From assembly GCF_018388425.1 (NCBI RefSeq), contig NZ_CP074406.1, positions 3,799,827-3,863,826 of the forward strand: DNA of 64,000 bases, in the 5' to 3' direction. This stretch comes from Nocardioides faecalis (GTDB lineage Bacteria; Actinomycetota; Actinomycetes; Propionibacteriales; Nocardioidaceae). Shown one piece after another: positions 35,303 through 43,956 of the stretch. Position 1 is the stretch's first letter. Each line of letters opens with the position of its first letter. The notes under the pieces were generated by a model. That model was not told the DNA's origin and searched no databases. It worked only from the letters and a program-made list of their open reading frames with translations. The translations under genes were made by a program, and so were the position numbers.

Positions 35303-36758
35303 GCGGACTCGCCTCGACGTCCGGTACCGGCTCGCGCACCGGGTCGTGGGCGGGTGCGTACATGTCGCGCACGATCACCGCGGCCAGGTAGAGCTCGCAG
35401 GCCACGCGCACGGCGATGCCGACCCAGTAGAACCCGGCGTCACCGCCGCCGGCCGGGGCGAGGTAGCCCCCGAGGTACCACCACACGGTGCAGAAGTAGA
35501 AGACCTCACCGGCCTGCCACACGAGCTGGTCGCGCCAGCGCGGCCGGGCCAGGACGGCCAGCGGCAGCAGCCACAGCACGTACTGCGGCGAGTAGACCTT
35601 GTTGACGATCAGGAAGCCGACGACGATCAGGTAGCCCAGCTGCGCCAGGCGCGGCACCACGTCGGTCGCGGAGCCGGGGGCGCCGTGCCGGCCGGCGGTC
35701 AGCCCGAGCGCCAGCACCACGGCGCACCAGGCGCCGAAGAGGATCCACGACCAGGTGTTGATGGTCTCCGCGCTGAACCCGACGTTGCCGGCCTGGTCGA
35801 TCAGCATCCACAGCGACCCGAGGTCGGCGGCCCGGTCGGCGTTGAAGCTCCAGAACACCTTCCACTGCGCGGCACCGGTCAGGTAGCCGGGGCCGTTGGC
35901 GATCAGCCACGCGACCAGGGCCGCTGCGGCCGCGGTGGCGAACGCGAGCATCTGGCCGCGCTCGTGGCGCCGGCGCAGGCAGATCACCAGCAGCCCGCCC
36001 AGCAGGAAGAGCGGGTAGAGCTTCACGGCGGTGCCCAGCCCGATGAGCACGCCGGTGAGCAGCGGCCGGTCCCGCGACCAGGCCCACAACGCGGCGGCGA
36101 CGAGGACGACGGCGAGCAGGTCCCAGTTGATCAGGCCGGTCAGCAGCAGCGCCGGGGACAGCGCGAAGGCGGCCGCGTCCCAGGGCCGCCGGGGATGGGT
36201 CCGGGCCAGCAGCCACACCGAGAGCAGCGCGAGCGCGGCGAAGCCGACCGCGTTGACCAGCAGGAAGACGGTCTGCTCGCGGTCGACGTCAGGGTCGCCG
36301 TACAGCTCGGAGACGGGTAGGTCGCCGCGTGCCGACAGGTCGGGGGACCCGGTGAGCCACTGGGTGAGGACGGCCGTTCCCCACGCCCAGTAGGCGATGC
36401 CGGCGGGGTACTCCATGACCTCGTAGCGACCGCGGGTCTCCTCCTCACCCGAGTACGGCCAGGCCGCCTCGGCGAGGCCGCGGGGCACGTAGAGCGGACG
36501 CAGGTCGGTGTAGCACATGTGCGAGTACACCCAGTTCTGGTCCTTGCCCTCGACCACCGAGCAGGGTGCCTTCTGCACCATGCCCAGCACGAAGGTCACC
36601 GCGGTGAGCAGCAGCAGCACCCGCACCGGCGTCCACCACCGGGCCCGGCCGGCGTGCTCCCCCACCGGGCCGCCCACGGACTCGCTCAGCGCGCCGACGA
36701 CGGGGTCGTCGAGCGTGGCATGGACGTGGTCGGCCGCTCCGGCCTCGCGCTGCGCCAT
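35292..36758 (-). CDS. GT87-like polyprenyl-phosphate glycosyltransferase membrane protein
   Basis: This 488-residue protein has about ten or more transmembrane segments and resembles the DUF2029/GT87 mannosyltransferase group: YPAGIAYWAWG near residue 118, WDLLAVVLVAAALWAW near 210, GLGTAVKLYPLFLLGGLL near 237 and NKVYSPQYVLWLLPLAVL near 380. Such enzymes transfer sugars from polyprenyl-phosphate donors on the outer face of the membrane. It starts six bases after the PBP stop and is in one operon with it. The 3' end overlaps the convergent racemase-like gene. Confidence 0.85.
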   Translation of the reverse strand: MAQREAGAADHVHATLDDPVVGALSESVGGPVGEHAGRARWWTPVRVLLLLTAVTFVLGMVQKAPCSVVEGKDQNWVYSHMCYTDLRPLYVPRGLAEAAWPYSGEEETRGRYEVMEYPAGIAYWAWGTAVLTQWLTGSPDLSARGDLPVSELYGDPDVDREQTVFLLVNAVGFAALALLSVWLLARTHPRRPWDAAAFALSPALLLTGLINWDLLAVVLVAAALWAWSRDRPLLTGVLIGLGTAVKLYPLFLLGGLLVICLRRRHERGQMLAFATAAAAALVAWLIANGPGYLTGAAQWKVFWSFNADRAADLGSLWMLIDQAGNVGFSAETINTWSWILFGAWCAVVLALGLTAGRHGAPGSATDVVPRLAQLGYLIVVGFLIVNKVYSPQYVLWLLPLAVLARPRWRDQLVWQAGEVFYFCTVWWYLGGYLAPAGGGDAGFYWVGIAVRVACELYLAAVIVRDMYAPAHDPVREPVPDVEASPLSR

Positions 36759-36764
36759 CGGCGG

Positions 36765-39080
36765 CTACGCGCCGCCGCGCGGTGGGTCCTGCCGGCCGCG
36801 TCCGGGCTCGGGCGTGCCGCGAGGCGCGGACGGGCTCGTCCCCGGGGTGCTCGGGTCGTCCGGCGGCGGGGTGATCGTCGGCAGGTCGGTCGGCAGCGTC
36901 GGTGTCGGGTTGGGGTTCGACGGCGGCGTGGACGGCGGCGTCGAGGGGCGCGGCTCCTCGGTCTTCCGCTCCTTCTTCGGCTTCTTGGTCTTCTTCTCCT
37001 TGGGCGTGGGGCTCGGCTTCGGCGGCGCCGGCTCGTGGCCGTCGTTGGGCGCCTCGCCCTTCACGTTCGCCGCGGGCGGCAGGGACTCGACCTCGGTGCC
37101 CTCGAGCGCGCGCTCCATGACCGCGGTCCAGGTCTCGGCCGGGTAGCGGCCACCGAAGTACGACGGCAGCCAGTCCTTGAGCTGCTCGTTGCCCTTGCCG
37201 CGCACGTACATCACCGCGGTGGACAGCTGCGGGGTGTAGCCGACGAACCAGGCCGAGGAGACCTCGCCCTTGCCGTTGGTCGCGGTGCCGGTCTTGCCGG
37301 CAGCGGGGCGGTTGAGGCCGCGGGCCGCGGTGCCGGAGCCGACCTTGACGACCTGCTGCAGCGCGAAGCCCACGTCGTCGGCGACGCCCTCGCGGATGGC
37401 GCGGCGGTCCTTGACCTTGTGGTCGTAGCGGACGACGCCGTCGGCGTCGACGACCTTCTCGATGATGAACGGATCGGTGGCCACGCCCCGGTTGGCGAGC
37501 GTGGCGTAGCCGTTGGCCATGTTGATCGGGCTGACGGTCTGCGAGCCCAGCGAGACACCGGTGTTGGGCTCCAGGCCGGGGCTGGACGTGGGGAAGCCGA
37601 AGGGTCGCGCGGCCGGCTTGGCCGGCGGGATGCCCATGCGGTTGGCCGTCGCGACGATCTTCTCCGGCCCGTCGGGCATCGCCAGGGTCAGGTCGATGAA
37701 GGCGGTGTTGATCGAGTCCTCGGTGGCCTTGAGCAGGTTGACCCGGCCGTAGGAGCGGTCACCCTGGTTCTCGATCGGTCGCCCGCCGCCCGGCAGGTCG
37801 TACGGCGAGTTCCCGTCGAAGGTGTCGCGCAGCTCGAAACCCGACTCGATGCCGGCCGCCAGCGCGAACGGCTTGAACGTGGAGCCGGCCTGGCCGCCGG
37901 CGACCGCCCAGTTGATCTGGGAGTCGAGGTAGTCCTGGCCGCCGTAGAAGCCGCGCACGGCGCCGGTGCCGGGCTCGACGGAGGCCACCGCGACGTGCAG
38001 CTGCTTGGGGCTGAAGCCCTCGGGCCGGACCTGCTTGACCCCCTCGGCCGCGGCGTCCATCGCCTTCTTCGTGAAGGTGGTGGTGACCTTCAGCCCGCCG
38101 CCGTTGATCTGCTGCTCGCTGAAACCGAGGCGCGCGAGCTCCTTGCGGACCATGGTGAGCGCGTGGCCCTTCTGGCCGGCGTAGGTGTTGCCCTGCTTGA
38201 TCTTGGGGAACTTCGGCAGCTGCTCTGCCGCCTCCGCCGCCTGCTCGGGCTCGATGGTGCCCATGTCGAGCATCGCGGAGAGGATCCGCTCGTAGCGGGC
38301 CTCGAGGCGGGCGCGGGCGTCTTCGCCGTTCGCCGGGTCGAAGCGGGCGGGGTTGTTCAGCACCGCCGCCAGGACGACCGACTGGCGCAGGTTGAGGTCG
38401 GCAGCGTCACGGTTGAAGTAGGCCTGCGCGGCGGCCTGGATGCCGTAGGCGCCCCGGCCGAAGTAGATCGTGTTGAGGTAGCCCTCCAGGATCTGCTTCT
38501 TGGACAGCTGGTTCTTGATCTTCAGCGACAGCAGCGCCTCCTTGGCCTTGCGGCTCCAGGTGCGGTCCTGGGTGAGGTAGAGGATCTTGACGTACTGCTG
38601 GGTGATCGTCGAGGCACCCTGCTTGCTGTTGCCCTGCGCGTTGGAGAAGGCCGCTCGCAGGATGCCCTTGGGGTCGAGGCCGGAGTCGGTCCAGAAGGTC
38701 TGGTTCTCCGAGGCGACCACCGCGTCCTTCACGAACTGCGGCATCTCTTCGTAGTCGATCGAGTCGCGCTTCTGGACCGCGAACTGACCGAGCTCGGCCT
38801 TGCCACCGGCGTAGTAGACGCGGGTGGTCTCGGTGAGGAACTCCTCGTTCGGGTCCGGGATGTCGATCGTGCGGTAGGCGATGACCAGCCCGGTCAGGCC
38901 GACCAGCCCCAGCGCGACCGTGGCGACCACGGTCCACAGCGCCGCACGCTTGAGCCGCTGCTTGAGCGTGCGCGGCTCCCGGTCGCGCCGGCGTGCCCAC
39001 CAGCCCTGCTTCGCACCGGCCGCACCGGCCCCGTTCTTGCTGCGCGACGCGCTCGGCGACTTGCGCTTTCCGTCAACCAC
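36765..39080 (-). CDS. Class A penicillin-binding protein (transglycosylase/transpeptidase)
   Basis: This about 771-residue bifunctional PBP polymerises and cross-links peptidoglycan. A transmembrane helix (about 50-72) precedes the GT51 domain (VVASENQTFWTDSGLD, GASTITQQYVKILYL, KKQILEGYLNTIYFGRGAYG). The transpeptidase domain has active Ser in STFK near residue 400, SIN near 455 and KTGTA near 595. The C-terminal tail is Pro/Thr/Lys-rich. I prefer GTG 39080, which lies seven bases after a TACCCT box, over ATG 39140, which adds 20 Arg-rich residues. Confidence 0.93.
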   Translation of the reverse strand: MVDGKRKSPSASRSKNGAGAAGAKQGWWARRRDREPRTLKQRLKRAALWTVVATVALGLVGLTGLVIAYRTIDIPDPNEEFLTETTRVYYAGGKAELGQFAVQKRDSIDYEEMPQFVKDAVVASENQTFWTDSGLDPKGILRAAFSNAQGNSKQGASTITQQYVKILYLTQDRTWSRKAKEALLSLKIKNQLSKKQILEGYLNTIYFGRGAYGIQAAAQAYFNRDAADLNLRQSVVLAAVLNNPARFDPANGEDARARLEARYERILSAMLDMGTIEPEQAAEAAEQLPKFPKIKQGNTYAGQKGHALTMVRKELARLGFSEQQINGGGLKVTTTFTKKAMDAAAEGVKQVRPEGFSPKQLHVAVASVEPGTGAVRGFYGGQDYLDSQINWAVAGGQAGSTFKPFALAAGIESGFELRDTFDGNSPYDLPGGGRPIENQGDRSYGRVNLLKATEDSINTAFIDLTLAMPDGPEKIVATANRMGIPPAKPAARPFGFPTSSPGLEPNTGVSLGSQTVSPINMANGYATLANRGVATDPFIIEKVVDADGVVRYDHKVKDRRAIREGVADDVGFALQQVVKVGSGTAARGLNRPAAGKTGTATNGKGEVSSAWFVGYTPQLSTAVMYVRGKGNEQLKDWLPSYFGGRYPAETWTAVMERALEGTEVESLPPAANVKGEAPNDGHEPAPPKPSPTPKEKKTKKPKKERKTEEPRPSTPPSTPPSNPNPTPTLPTDLPTITPPPDDPSTPGTSPSAPRGTPEPGRGRQDPPRGGA

Positions 39081-39192
39081 GGACCACAGGGTACGGCGAA
39101 CGGCGAGGCGCGACCGCCTCGGCGACCGCGCCACGGCCATCAGGGCACCCGATGATGCACGCGATCCATCGGGAGTTCACGTCTTGCAGATA

Positions 39193-39205
39193 TATCGCTA
39201 CGATA
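39193..39205. promoter_or_regulatory. Putative PadR operator overlapping its -10 box
   Basis: TATCG-CTA-CGATA is a perfect 5-3-5 palindrome in an AT-rich island. It overlaps TACGAT (39199-39204), which lies seven bases before the PadR ATG at 39212, so PadR autorepression of a leaderless transcript is plausible. Confidence 0.65.
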
Positions 39206-39211
39206 GATCGC

Positions 39212-39808
39212 ATGGCACGGCGTGGAGAGACTCTTGAGCTGGCGGTCCTTGGACTGCTGCACGAGGGACCCATGCACGGCTACGAGCTGCGCAAGCGGCT
39301 CAACCTGATGCTCGGGTGGGGTCGGGTGCTGTCCTACGGCTCCCTCTACCCGGCGCTGAAGAAGATGCTCCGCGGCAACCTGATCAAGGAGGTCGTGCCC
39401 TCGGGTCCCCAGAGCCGGCGGCAGCGGATCGTCTACGAGGTGACCCCGCAGGGCACCGAGGAGTTCGCGCGGATGATGTCGGACGTCGGTCCCTCCGCCT
39501 GGGAGGACGACACCTTCGACATCCGCTTCCGGTTCTTCTCCTCCACTGACATGGAGATCCGGCTGCGCGTCCTTGAGGGACGCCGGTCCCGGCTCCAGGA
39601 GCGGTTGGACCGGGTGCAGCGCGAGCTCTCGATGACCCAGGCGGAGGTCGACCGGTACGCCGCCGAGCTGCAGAGGCACGGTGTCGAGTCGGTCGAGCGC
39701 GAGGTCCGGTGGCTCTCGGACCTCATCAACGCGGAGCGAGGGCAGGGCAACCAGCCTGTCCTCCCCGTGACGAGCCCGGAGACCCCGAGCACCTCCACCT
39801 CGACGTGA
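39212..39808 (+). CDS. PadR-family transcriptional regulator
   Basis: This 198-residue regulator has the PadR winged helix: [43 protein letters not shown] and [21 protein letters not shown] long C-terminal helical domain follows ([22 protein letters not shown]), typical of the larger Vir/AphA-like group. It lies immediately upstream of inositol-1-phosphate synthase, a pairing also known from mycobacteria (Rv0047c-ino1), so it probably controls inositol synthesis. It is divergent from the PBP gene. Confidence 0.92.
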   Translation: MARRGETLELAVLGLLHEGPMHGYELRKRLNLMLGWGRVLSYGSLYPALKKMLRGNLIKEVVPSGPQSRRQRIVYEVTPQGTEEFARMMSDVGPSAWEDDTFDIRFRFFSSTDMEIRLRVLEGRRSRLQERLDRVQRELSMTQAEVDRYAAELQRHGVESVEREVRWLSDLINAERGQGNQPVLPVTSPETPSTSTST

Positions 39809-39881
39809 CCGCACCGGTCCCGGCCAAGGTCATTGCCCAGTCATGACGATTCATGAGATTTCAAAGGAAGGAACACCCCTA

Positions 39882-40967
39882 ATGGGTTCGGTTCGAGTAG
39901 CGATCGCCGGCGTGGGCAACTGCGCCACGTCCTTGATCCAGGGCGTGCAGTACTACCGGGACGCCGATGAGACGACCACCGTCCCCGGTCTCATGCACGT
40001 CAAGTTCGGCGAGTACCACGTGCGCGACGTCGAGTTCGTCGCCGCGTTCGACGTCGACGACAAGAAGGTCGGCAAGGACCTGTCCGAGGCGATCAACGCC
40101 TCGGAGAACAACACGATCAAGATCGCCGACGTGCCCACCCTGGGTGTCGAGGTGCAGCGCGGCCCGACCCTGGACGGCCTCGGCAAGTACTACCGAGCGA
40201 CCATCGAGGAGTCCGCCGCCGAGGCGGTCGACGTCGTCAAGGCGCTCAAGGACGCCCAGGCCGACGTCCTCGTCTCCTACCTCCCGGTGGGCTCGGAGGA
40301 GGCCGACAAGTTCTACGCCCAGTGCGCCATCGACGCCGGCGTCGCCTTCGTCAACGCGCTCCCCGTCTTCATCGCCTCCGACCCCGTGTGGGCCAAGAAG
40401 TTCGAGGACGCCGGCGTCCCGATCGTCGGTGACGACATCAAGTCGCAGGTCGGCGCCACGATCACCCACCGGGTGATGGCCAAGCTGTTCGAGGACCGCG
40501 GTGTCGCGCTGGACCGGACCTACCAGCTCAACGTCGGCGGCAACATGGACTTCAAGAACATGCTCGAGCGCGAGCGCCTGGAGTCCAAGAAGGTCTCCAA
40601 GACCCAGGCCGTGACCTCGAACCTGAACGGCTCGCTGGCCAACGTGGGTGCCGACGACCGCAACGTCCACATCGGCCCGTCGGACTACGTCGCGTGGCTC
40701 GACGACCGCAAGTGGGCCTACGTCCGCCTCGAGGGCCGCGCCTTCGGTGACGTCCCGCTGAACCTGGAGTACAAGCTCGAGGTCTGGGACTCCCCGAACT
40801 CGGCCGGCATCATCATCGACGCCGTCCGCGCCGCCAAGATCGCCAAGGACCGCGGCATCGGTGGCCCGATCATCCCCGCCTCGGCGTACCTGATGAAGAG
40901 CCCGCCGGTGCAGATCGAGGACACCGAGGGTCGCGAGCTGCTGGAGAAGTTCATCTCCGGCGAGTGA
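39882..40967 (+). CDS. ino1: Inositol-3-phosphate synthase
   Basis: This 361-residue NAD-dependent enzyme turns glucose 6-phosphate into inositol 3-phosphate, the first step toward phosphatidylinositol and mycothiol in actinobacteria. Family motifs are [61 protein letters not shown] and [21 protein letters not shown]. The start at 39882 is preceded by AAAGGAAGG; a longer frame from 39843 is unlikely. PadR lies just upstream and a strong terminator follows. Confidence 0.96.
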   Translation: MGSVRVAIAGVGNCATSLIQGVQYYRDADETTTVPGLMHVKFGEYHVRDVEFVAAFDVDDKKVGKDLSEAINASENNTIKIADVPTLGVEVQRGPTLDGLGKYYRATIEESAAEAVDVVKALKDAQADVLVSYLPVGSEEADKFYAQCAIDAGVAFVNALPVFIASDPVWAKKFEDAGVPIVGDDIKSQVGATITHRVMAKLFEDRGVALDRTYQLNVGGNMDFKNMLERERLESKKVSKTQAVTSNLNGSLANVGADDRNVHIGPSDYVAWLDDRKWAYVRLEGRAFGDVPLNLEYKLEVWDSPNSAGIIIDAVRAAKIAKDRGIGGPIIPASAYLMKSPPVQIEDTEGRELLEKFISGE

Positions 40968-41004
40968 TCGTCCGCTCCGGTCACGCACCGGAGCACGACC
41001 GGCT

Positions 41005-41048
41005 GCACCGCCCCGGCTCGCTCGTCGAGCCGGGGCGGTGCGCTTTTT
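41005..41048 (+). terminator. Strong rho-independent terminator after ino1
   Basis: A 16-base stem (41005-41020 with 41026-41041, loop CTCGT) is followed by GCTTTTT. It lies 38 bases after the ino1 stop. Confidence 0.95.
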
Positions 41049-41094
41049 CCGCCGCGCGTGGAGCCCTACCGGGTCGGCGCCGACGGCGTGGAGC

Positions 41095-41580
41095 TCAGAC
41101 GCCCTCGGCCTCGGCCTTGATCCGCTCCAGGGTCTGCCGGATCCCGTCCTGCAGCTCCTTGGTGAAGCCGTCCTGGCCGCCCAGGACCACCTTGGTCAGC
41201 ATCAGCGACAGCTTCGAGATGCCGTCCGGGGTCTCCCGGCGCTCGGTGAGCCGGGTGCCGCCGGTCGCGGTGGGCTCGAGGTGGAAGGACCACACCGTGT
41301 GGTTCTCCCGGATGCGGAAGGCGAACTCCCCGGGCGTCGTCGCACTCGGCGCGTTCATCCGCACCACCTTGCCGCCGGTGGGCCAGCGCTTGAAGCCCTG
41401 CTTGTTGAGGTTGGTGAACGTGGCACCCTCGCGGACCACGCCGCCCTTGACGGTGGAGCGGACCACCTGCGGGCTCCACTTGGCCATCCGCGGCACGTCG
41501 GTGACCAGGGACCACACCTTGTCGGTGGGGGCGTCGATCTCGATGGTGTCCTCGAGGAGCTTCTCGTAGGTGTCAGGCAT
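41095..41580 (-). CDS. SRPBCC (polyketide-cyclase/START-like) family protein
   Basis: This 161-residue protein fits the SRPBCC ligand-binding fold: IEIDAPTDKVWSLVTDVPRMAKWSP at residues 13-37, a central NHTVWSFHLEPTATGGTRLTE strand pair, and a C-terminal helix DGIRQTLERIKAEAE. Members bind lipids or small hydrophobic ligands; the specific role is unknown. It converges on the ino1 terminator and is divergent from the HAD hydrolase. Confidence 0.87.
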   Translation of the reverse strand: MPDTYEKLLEDTIEIDAPTDKVWSLVTDVPRMAKWSPQVVRSTVKGGVVREGATFTNLNKQGFKRWPTGGKVVRMNAPSATTPGEFAFRIRENHTVWSFHLEPTATGGTRLTERRETPDGISKLSLMLTKVVLGGQDGFTKELQDGIRQTLERIKAEAEGV

Positions 41581-41685
41581 GGGAGCAGTCCAGTCCTTCG
41601 GTACGGAACGTCACGGTCGGGAGTGACGCTACCTGTGGGTAGGTCATCGCGGCAGGCCCTCGACCGGGGTACGGCACCGCCTGCC

Positions 41686-41691
41686 TACGAT
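41686..41691 (+). promoter_or_regulatory. Leaderless -10 box for HAD hydrolase gene
   Basis: TACGAT is followed by seven bases and the ATG at 41699, again without a ribosome binding site. Confidence 0.6.
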
Positions 41692-41698
41692 CACCGGC

Positions 41699-42370
41699 AT
41701 GAGCACTCCCCGGGACGACGCCCCGCCTCCGCTCGTGGTCGGCTTCGACCTGGACCTGACCCTGATCGACACCGCGCCGGGCTTCCGCGCCCTGCTCGGG
41801 GTGCTGGGCGAGGAGCTCGGGGTGGACTTCGACCTCGACGCGATGACCGCCCGGCTCGGTCCGCCGCTCGACATGATGCTGGCGCCCTACCTGCCGGCCG
41901 AGCAGATCCCGGCCGCCGGCGACCGGTTCCGGGCGCTCTACCCCGACCACGCCGTCACCAGCGTGCCGCTGCTGCCCGGTGCGGTGGAGTCCATGCAGGC
42001 GGTGCGCGACGTCGGTGGCCGGGTGCTGGTCGTCACCGGGAAGCACACGCCGAACGCCCAGCTGCACCTCGACCACACCGGGCTGGTCGTCGACCACCTC
42101 GAGGGCCGGGTGTGGGGCGTGGGCAAGGCCGAGTCGCTGCGCCGCGAGGGCGCCTCGCTCTACGTCGGCGACCACGTCCACGACGTCGAGGGCGCCCTGG
42201 CTGCGGGCGTCACCAGCCTCTCGGTGCTCACCGGCGGCTGCAGCCGCGCCGAGCTGGAGGACGCCGGCACGCACGTCGTGCTGGAGAGCCTCGCCGAGTT
42301 CCCCGACTGGTTCGACGACTGGTTCGCCGACTGGCGCACGGCGCCGGCCGAAGGCCCGCGCAGCGCCTGA
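41699..42370 (+). CDS. HAD-superfamily hydrolase (phosphoglycolate-phosphatase-like)
   Basis: This 223-residue phosphatase-like protein has motif I VVGFDLDLTLIDTAPGF near residue 13, motif II VVTGKHTP near 116 (Thr with the later Lys) and motif III LYVGDHVHDVEGALAAGV near 154. These are the nucleophile Asp and acid/base Asp pattern of HAD enzymes. Substrate unknown. The gene is convergent with pcnA. Confidence 0.88.
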   Translation: MSTPRDDAPPPLVVGFDLDLTLIDTAPGFRALLGVLGEELGVDFDLDAMTARLGPPLDMMLAPYLPAEQIPAAGDRFRALYPDHAVTSVPLLPGAVESMQAVRDVGGRVLVVTGKHTPNAQLHLDHTGLVVDHLEGRVWGVGKAESLRREGASLYVGDHVHDVEGALAAGVTSLSVLTGGCSRAELEDAGTHVVLESLAEFPDWFDDWFADWRTAPAEGPRSA

Positions 42371-42388
42371 GCCGTACGCCGGGGCGGC

Positions 42389-43894
42389 TCAGTCCTGCGG
42401 CGGCGGCTCCGGAGCCGCTCCGCCGCCGGCGGCCCACCACTGCTTGAGCGCCGCGGTCGCGTCCTCGGTCGACATCGGCCCGTTGTCCAGGCGCAGCTCC
42501 AGCAGCCACTTGTAGGCGGTGCCGACCTCGCGGCCGGGGCCGATGCCCAGGATCTCCATGATCTGGTTGCCGTCGAGGTCGGGCCGGATCGCGGCGAGCT
42601 CCTCCTCGCCGGCAAGCCGCTCGATGCGGGCCTCGAGGTCGTCGTACGTGCGGCGCAGCCGGTCGGCCTTGCGCTTGTTGCGGGTCGTGCAGTCGGCACG
42701 GGTCAGCACGTGCAGCCGCTCGAGCTGGTCGCCGGCGTCGCGGACGTAGCGGCGCACCGCGGAGTCGGTCCACTCACCGGTGCCGTAGCCGTGGAAGCGC
42801 AGGTGCAGCTCGACCAGCTTGGTGACGGCGTCGACCTCGTCGTTGCTGAACTTCAGAGCCCGCATCCGCTTGCGGGTGATCTTGGCGCCGACGACGTCGT
42901 GGTGGTGGAAGGTCACGGTGCCGTCGCCGGTGAACTTCCGGGTCCGCGGCTTGCCGACGTCGTGCATCAGCGCGGCGAACCGGGAGACGAAGTCCGGGGC
43001 GGTGATGTCCGCCCGCTCCGCGAGCCGCGGCTCGAGGTCGATCGCCTGCTCCAGCACGGTCAGGGTGTGGTCGTAGACGTCCTTGTGCCGGTGGTGCTCG
43101 TCGCGCTCCAGCTTCAGCGCCGGCAGCTCCGGCAGCACGTGGTCGGCCAGGCCGGTGTCCACCAGCAGGGCCAGGCCCGGCCGCGGCGTCGGGGCGCAGA
43201 TGAGCTTGACCAGCTCGTCGCGGACCCGCTCGGCGGAGATGATCTCGATGCGGCCGGCCATCTCGGTCATCGCACGGACCACGTCCTCGTCGACGTCGAA
43301 CCCGAGCTGGGCGGCGAAGCGGGCCGCACGCATCATTCGCAGCGGGTCGTCGGAGAAGGACTGCTCCGGAGTGCCGGGCGTGCGCAGGACCCGGTGCGCC
43401 AGGTCGAGCACGCCGCCGTGCGGGTCGACGATCTCCCGGCCCGGGAGCCGGATCGCCATCGCGTTGACGGTGAAGTCACGCCGGCCCAGGTCGCCGGCCA
43501 GCGAGTCGCCGTACTCCACCTCGGGCTTGCGGCTGTCGGGGTCGTAGGCCTCCGAGCGGTAGGTGGTCACCTCGACGACCCACTCGCCCTTGCGGGCCCC
43601 GATGGTGCCGAACGCGCGACCCATGTCCCACCACGCGTCGCCCCAGGCGCGCAGGATGCGCTCGGACTGCTCCGGGCGGGCCGACGTGGTGAAGTCCAGG
43701 TCGTTGGAGCGCCGGCCCAGCATCGCGTCGCGGACCGGTCCACCGACCAGCGCCAGCTCGTGGCCCGCCTCGGTGAACGCCGCACCCAGGTCGTCGATCA
43801 CCTCGCCGATCCGGTCCAGCTCGGCGGCGACGGCCACCTGCACGTCGACCAGCCGCAGGGGAGCGGCGGGCTGGCTGTCGGCGGGGTCACTCAC
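42389..43894 (-). CDS. pcnA: CCA tRNA nucleotidyltransferase
   Basis: This 501-residue class II nucleotidyltransferase adds or repairs the 3' CCA of tRNAs. The head motif is LALVGGPVRDAMLGRRSNDLDFTTSA near residue 47, followed by DFTVNAMAI, a DDPLRMMRAARFAAQLGF neck and an HD domain (FAALMHDVGKP near 306, VTFHHHDVVGA). The C-terminal substrate domain follows. GTG 43894 lies eight bases after TAGACT. The order pcnA, DUF6049, murJ, sigma, trxB, trxA is conserved in actinobacteria. Confidence 0.95.
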   Translation of the reverse strand: MSDPADSQPAAPLRLVDVQVAVAAELDRIGEVIDDLGAAFTEAGHELALVGGPVRDAMLGRRSNDLDFTTSARPEQSERILRAWGDAWWDMGRAFGTIGARKGEWVVEVTTYRSEAYDPDSRKPEVEYGDSLAGDLGRRDFTVNAMAIRLPGREIVDPHGGVLDLAHRVLRTPGTPEQSFSDDPLRMMRAARFAAQLGFDVDEDVVRAMTEMAGRIEIISAERVRDELVKLICAPTPRPGLALLVDTGLADHVLPELPALKLERDEHHRHKDVYDHTLTVLEQAIDLEPRLAERADITAPDFVSRFAALMHDVGKPRTRKFTGDGTVTFHHHDVVGAKITRKRMRALKFSNDEVDAVTKLVELHLRFHGYGTGEWTDSAVRRYVRDAGDQLERLHVLTRADCTTRNKRKADRLRRTYDDLEARIERLAGEEELAAIRPDLDGNQIMEILGIGPGREVGTAYKWLLELRLDNGPMSTEDATAALKQWWAAGGGAAPEPPPQD

Positions 43895-43944
43895 GTGGCA
43901 GGAGTCTAGGCCGTGGCCCGACCGGGTCCGCCGAGCGGCACCAC

Positions 43945-43950
43945 TACCCT
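43945..43950 (+). promoter_or_regulatory. Leaderless -10 box for DUF6049 gene
   Basis: TACCCT is followed by six bases and the GTG start at 43957. Confidence 0.6.
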
Positions 43951-43956
43951 CTGAGG

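Noticed and set aside
36519..39155. Long plus-strand open frame
   Set aside because: It is antisense to the PBP gene and has the same Arg/Val/Gly-rich shadow composition without any motif.
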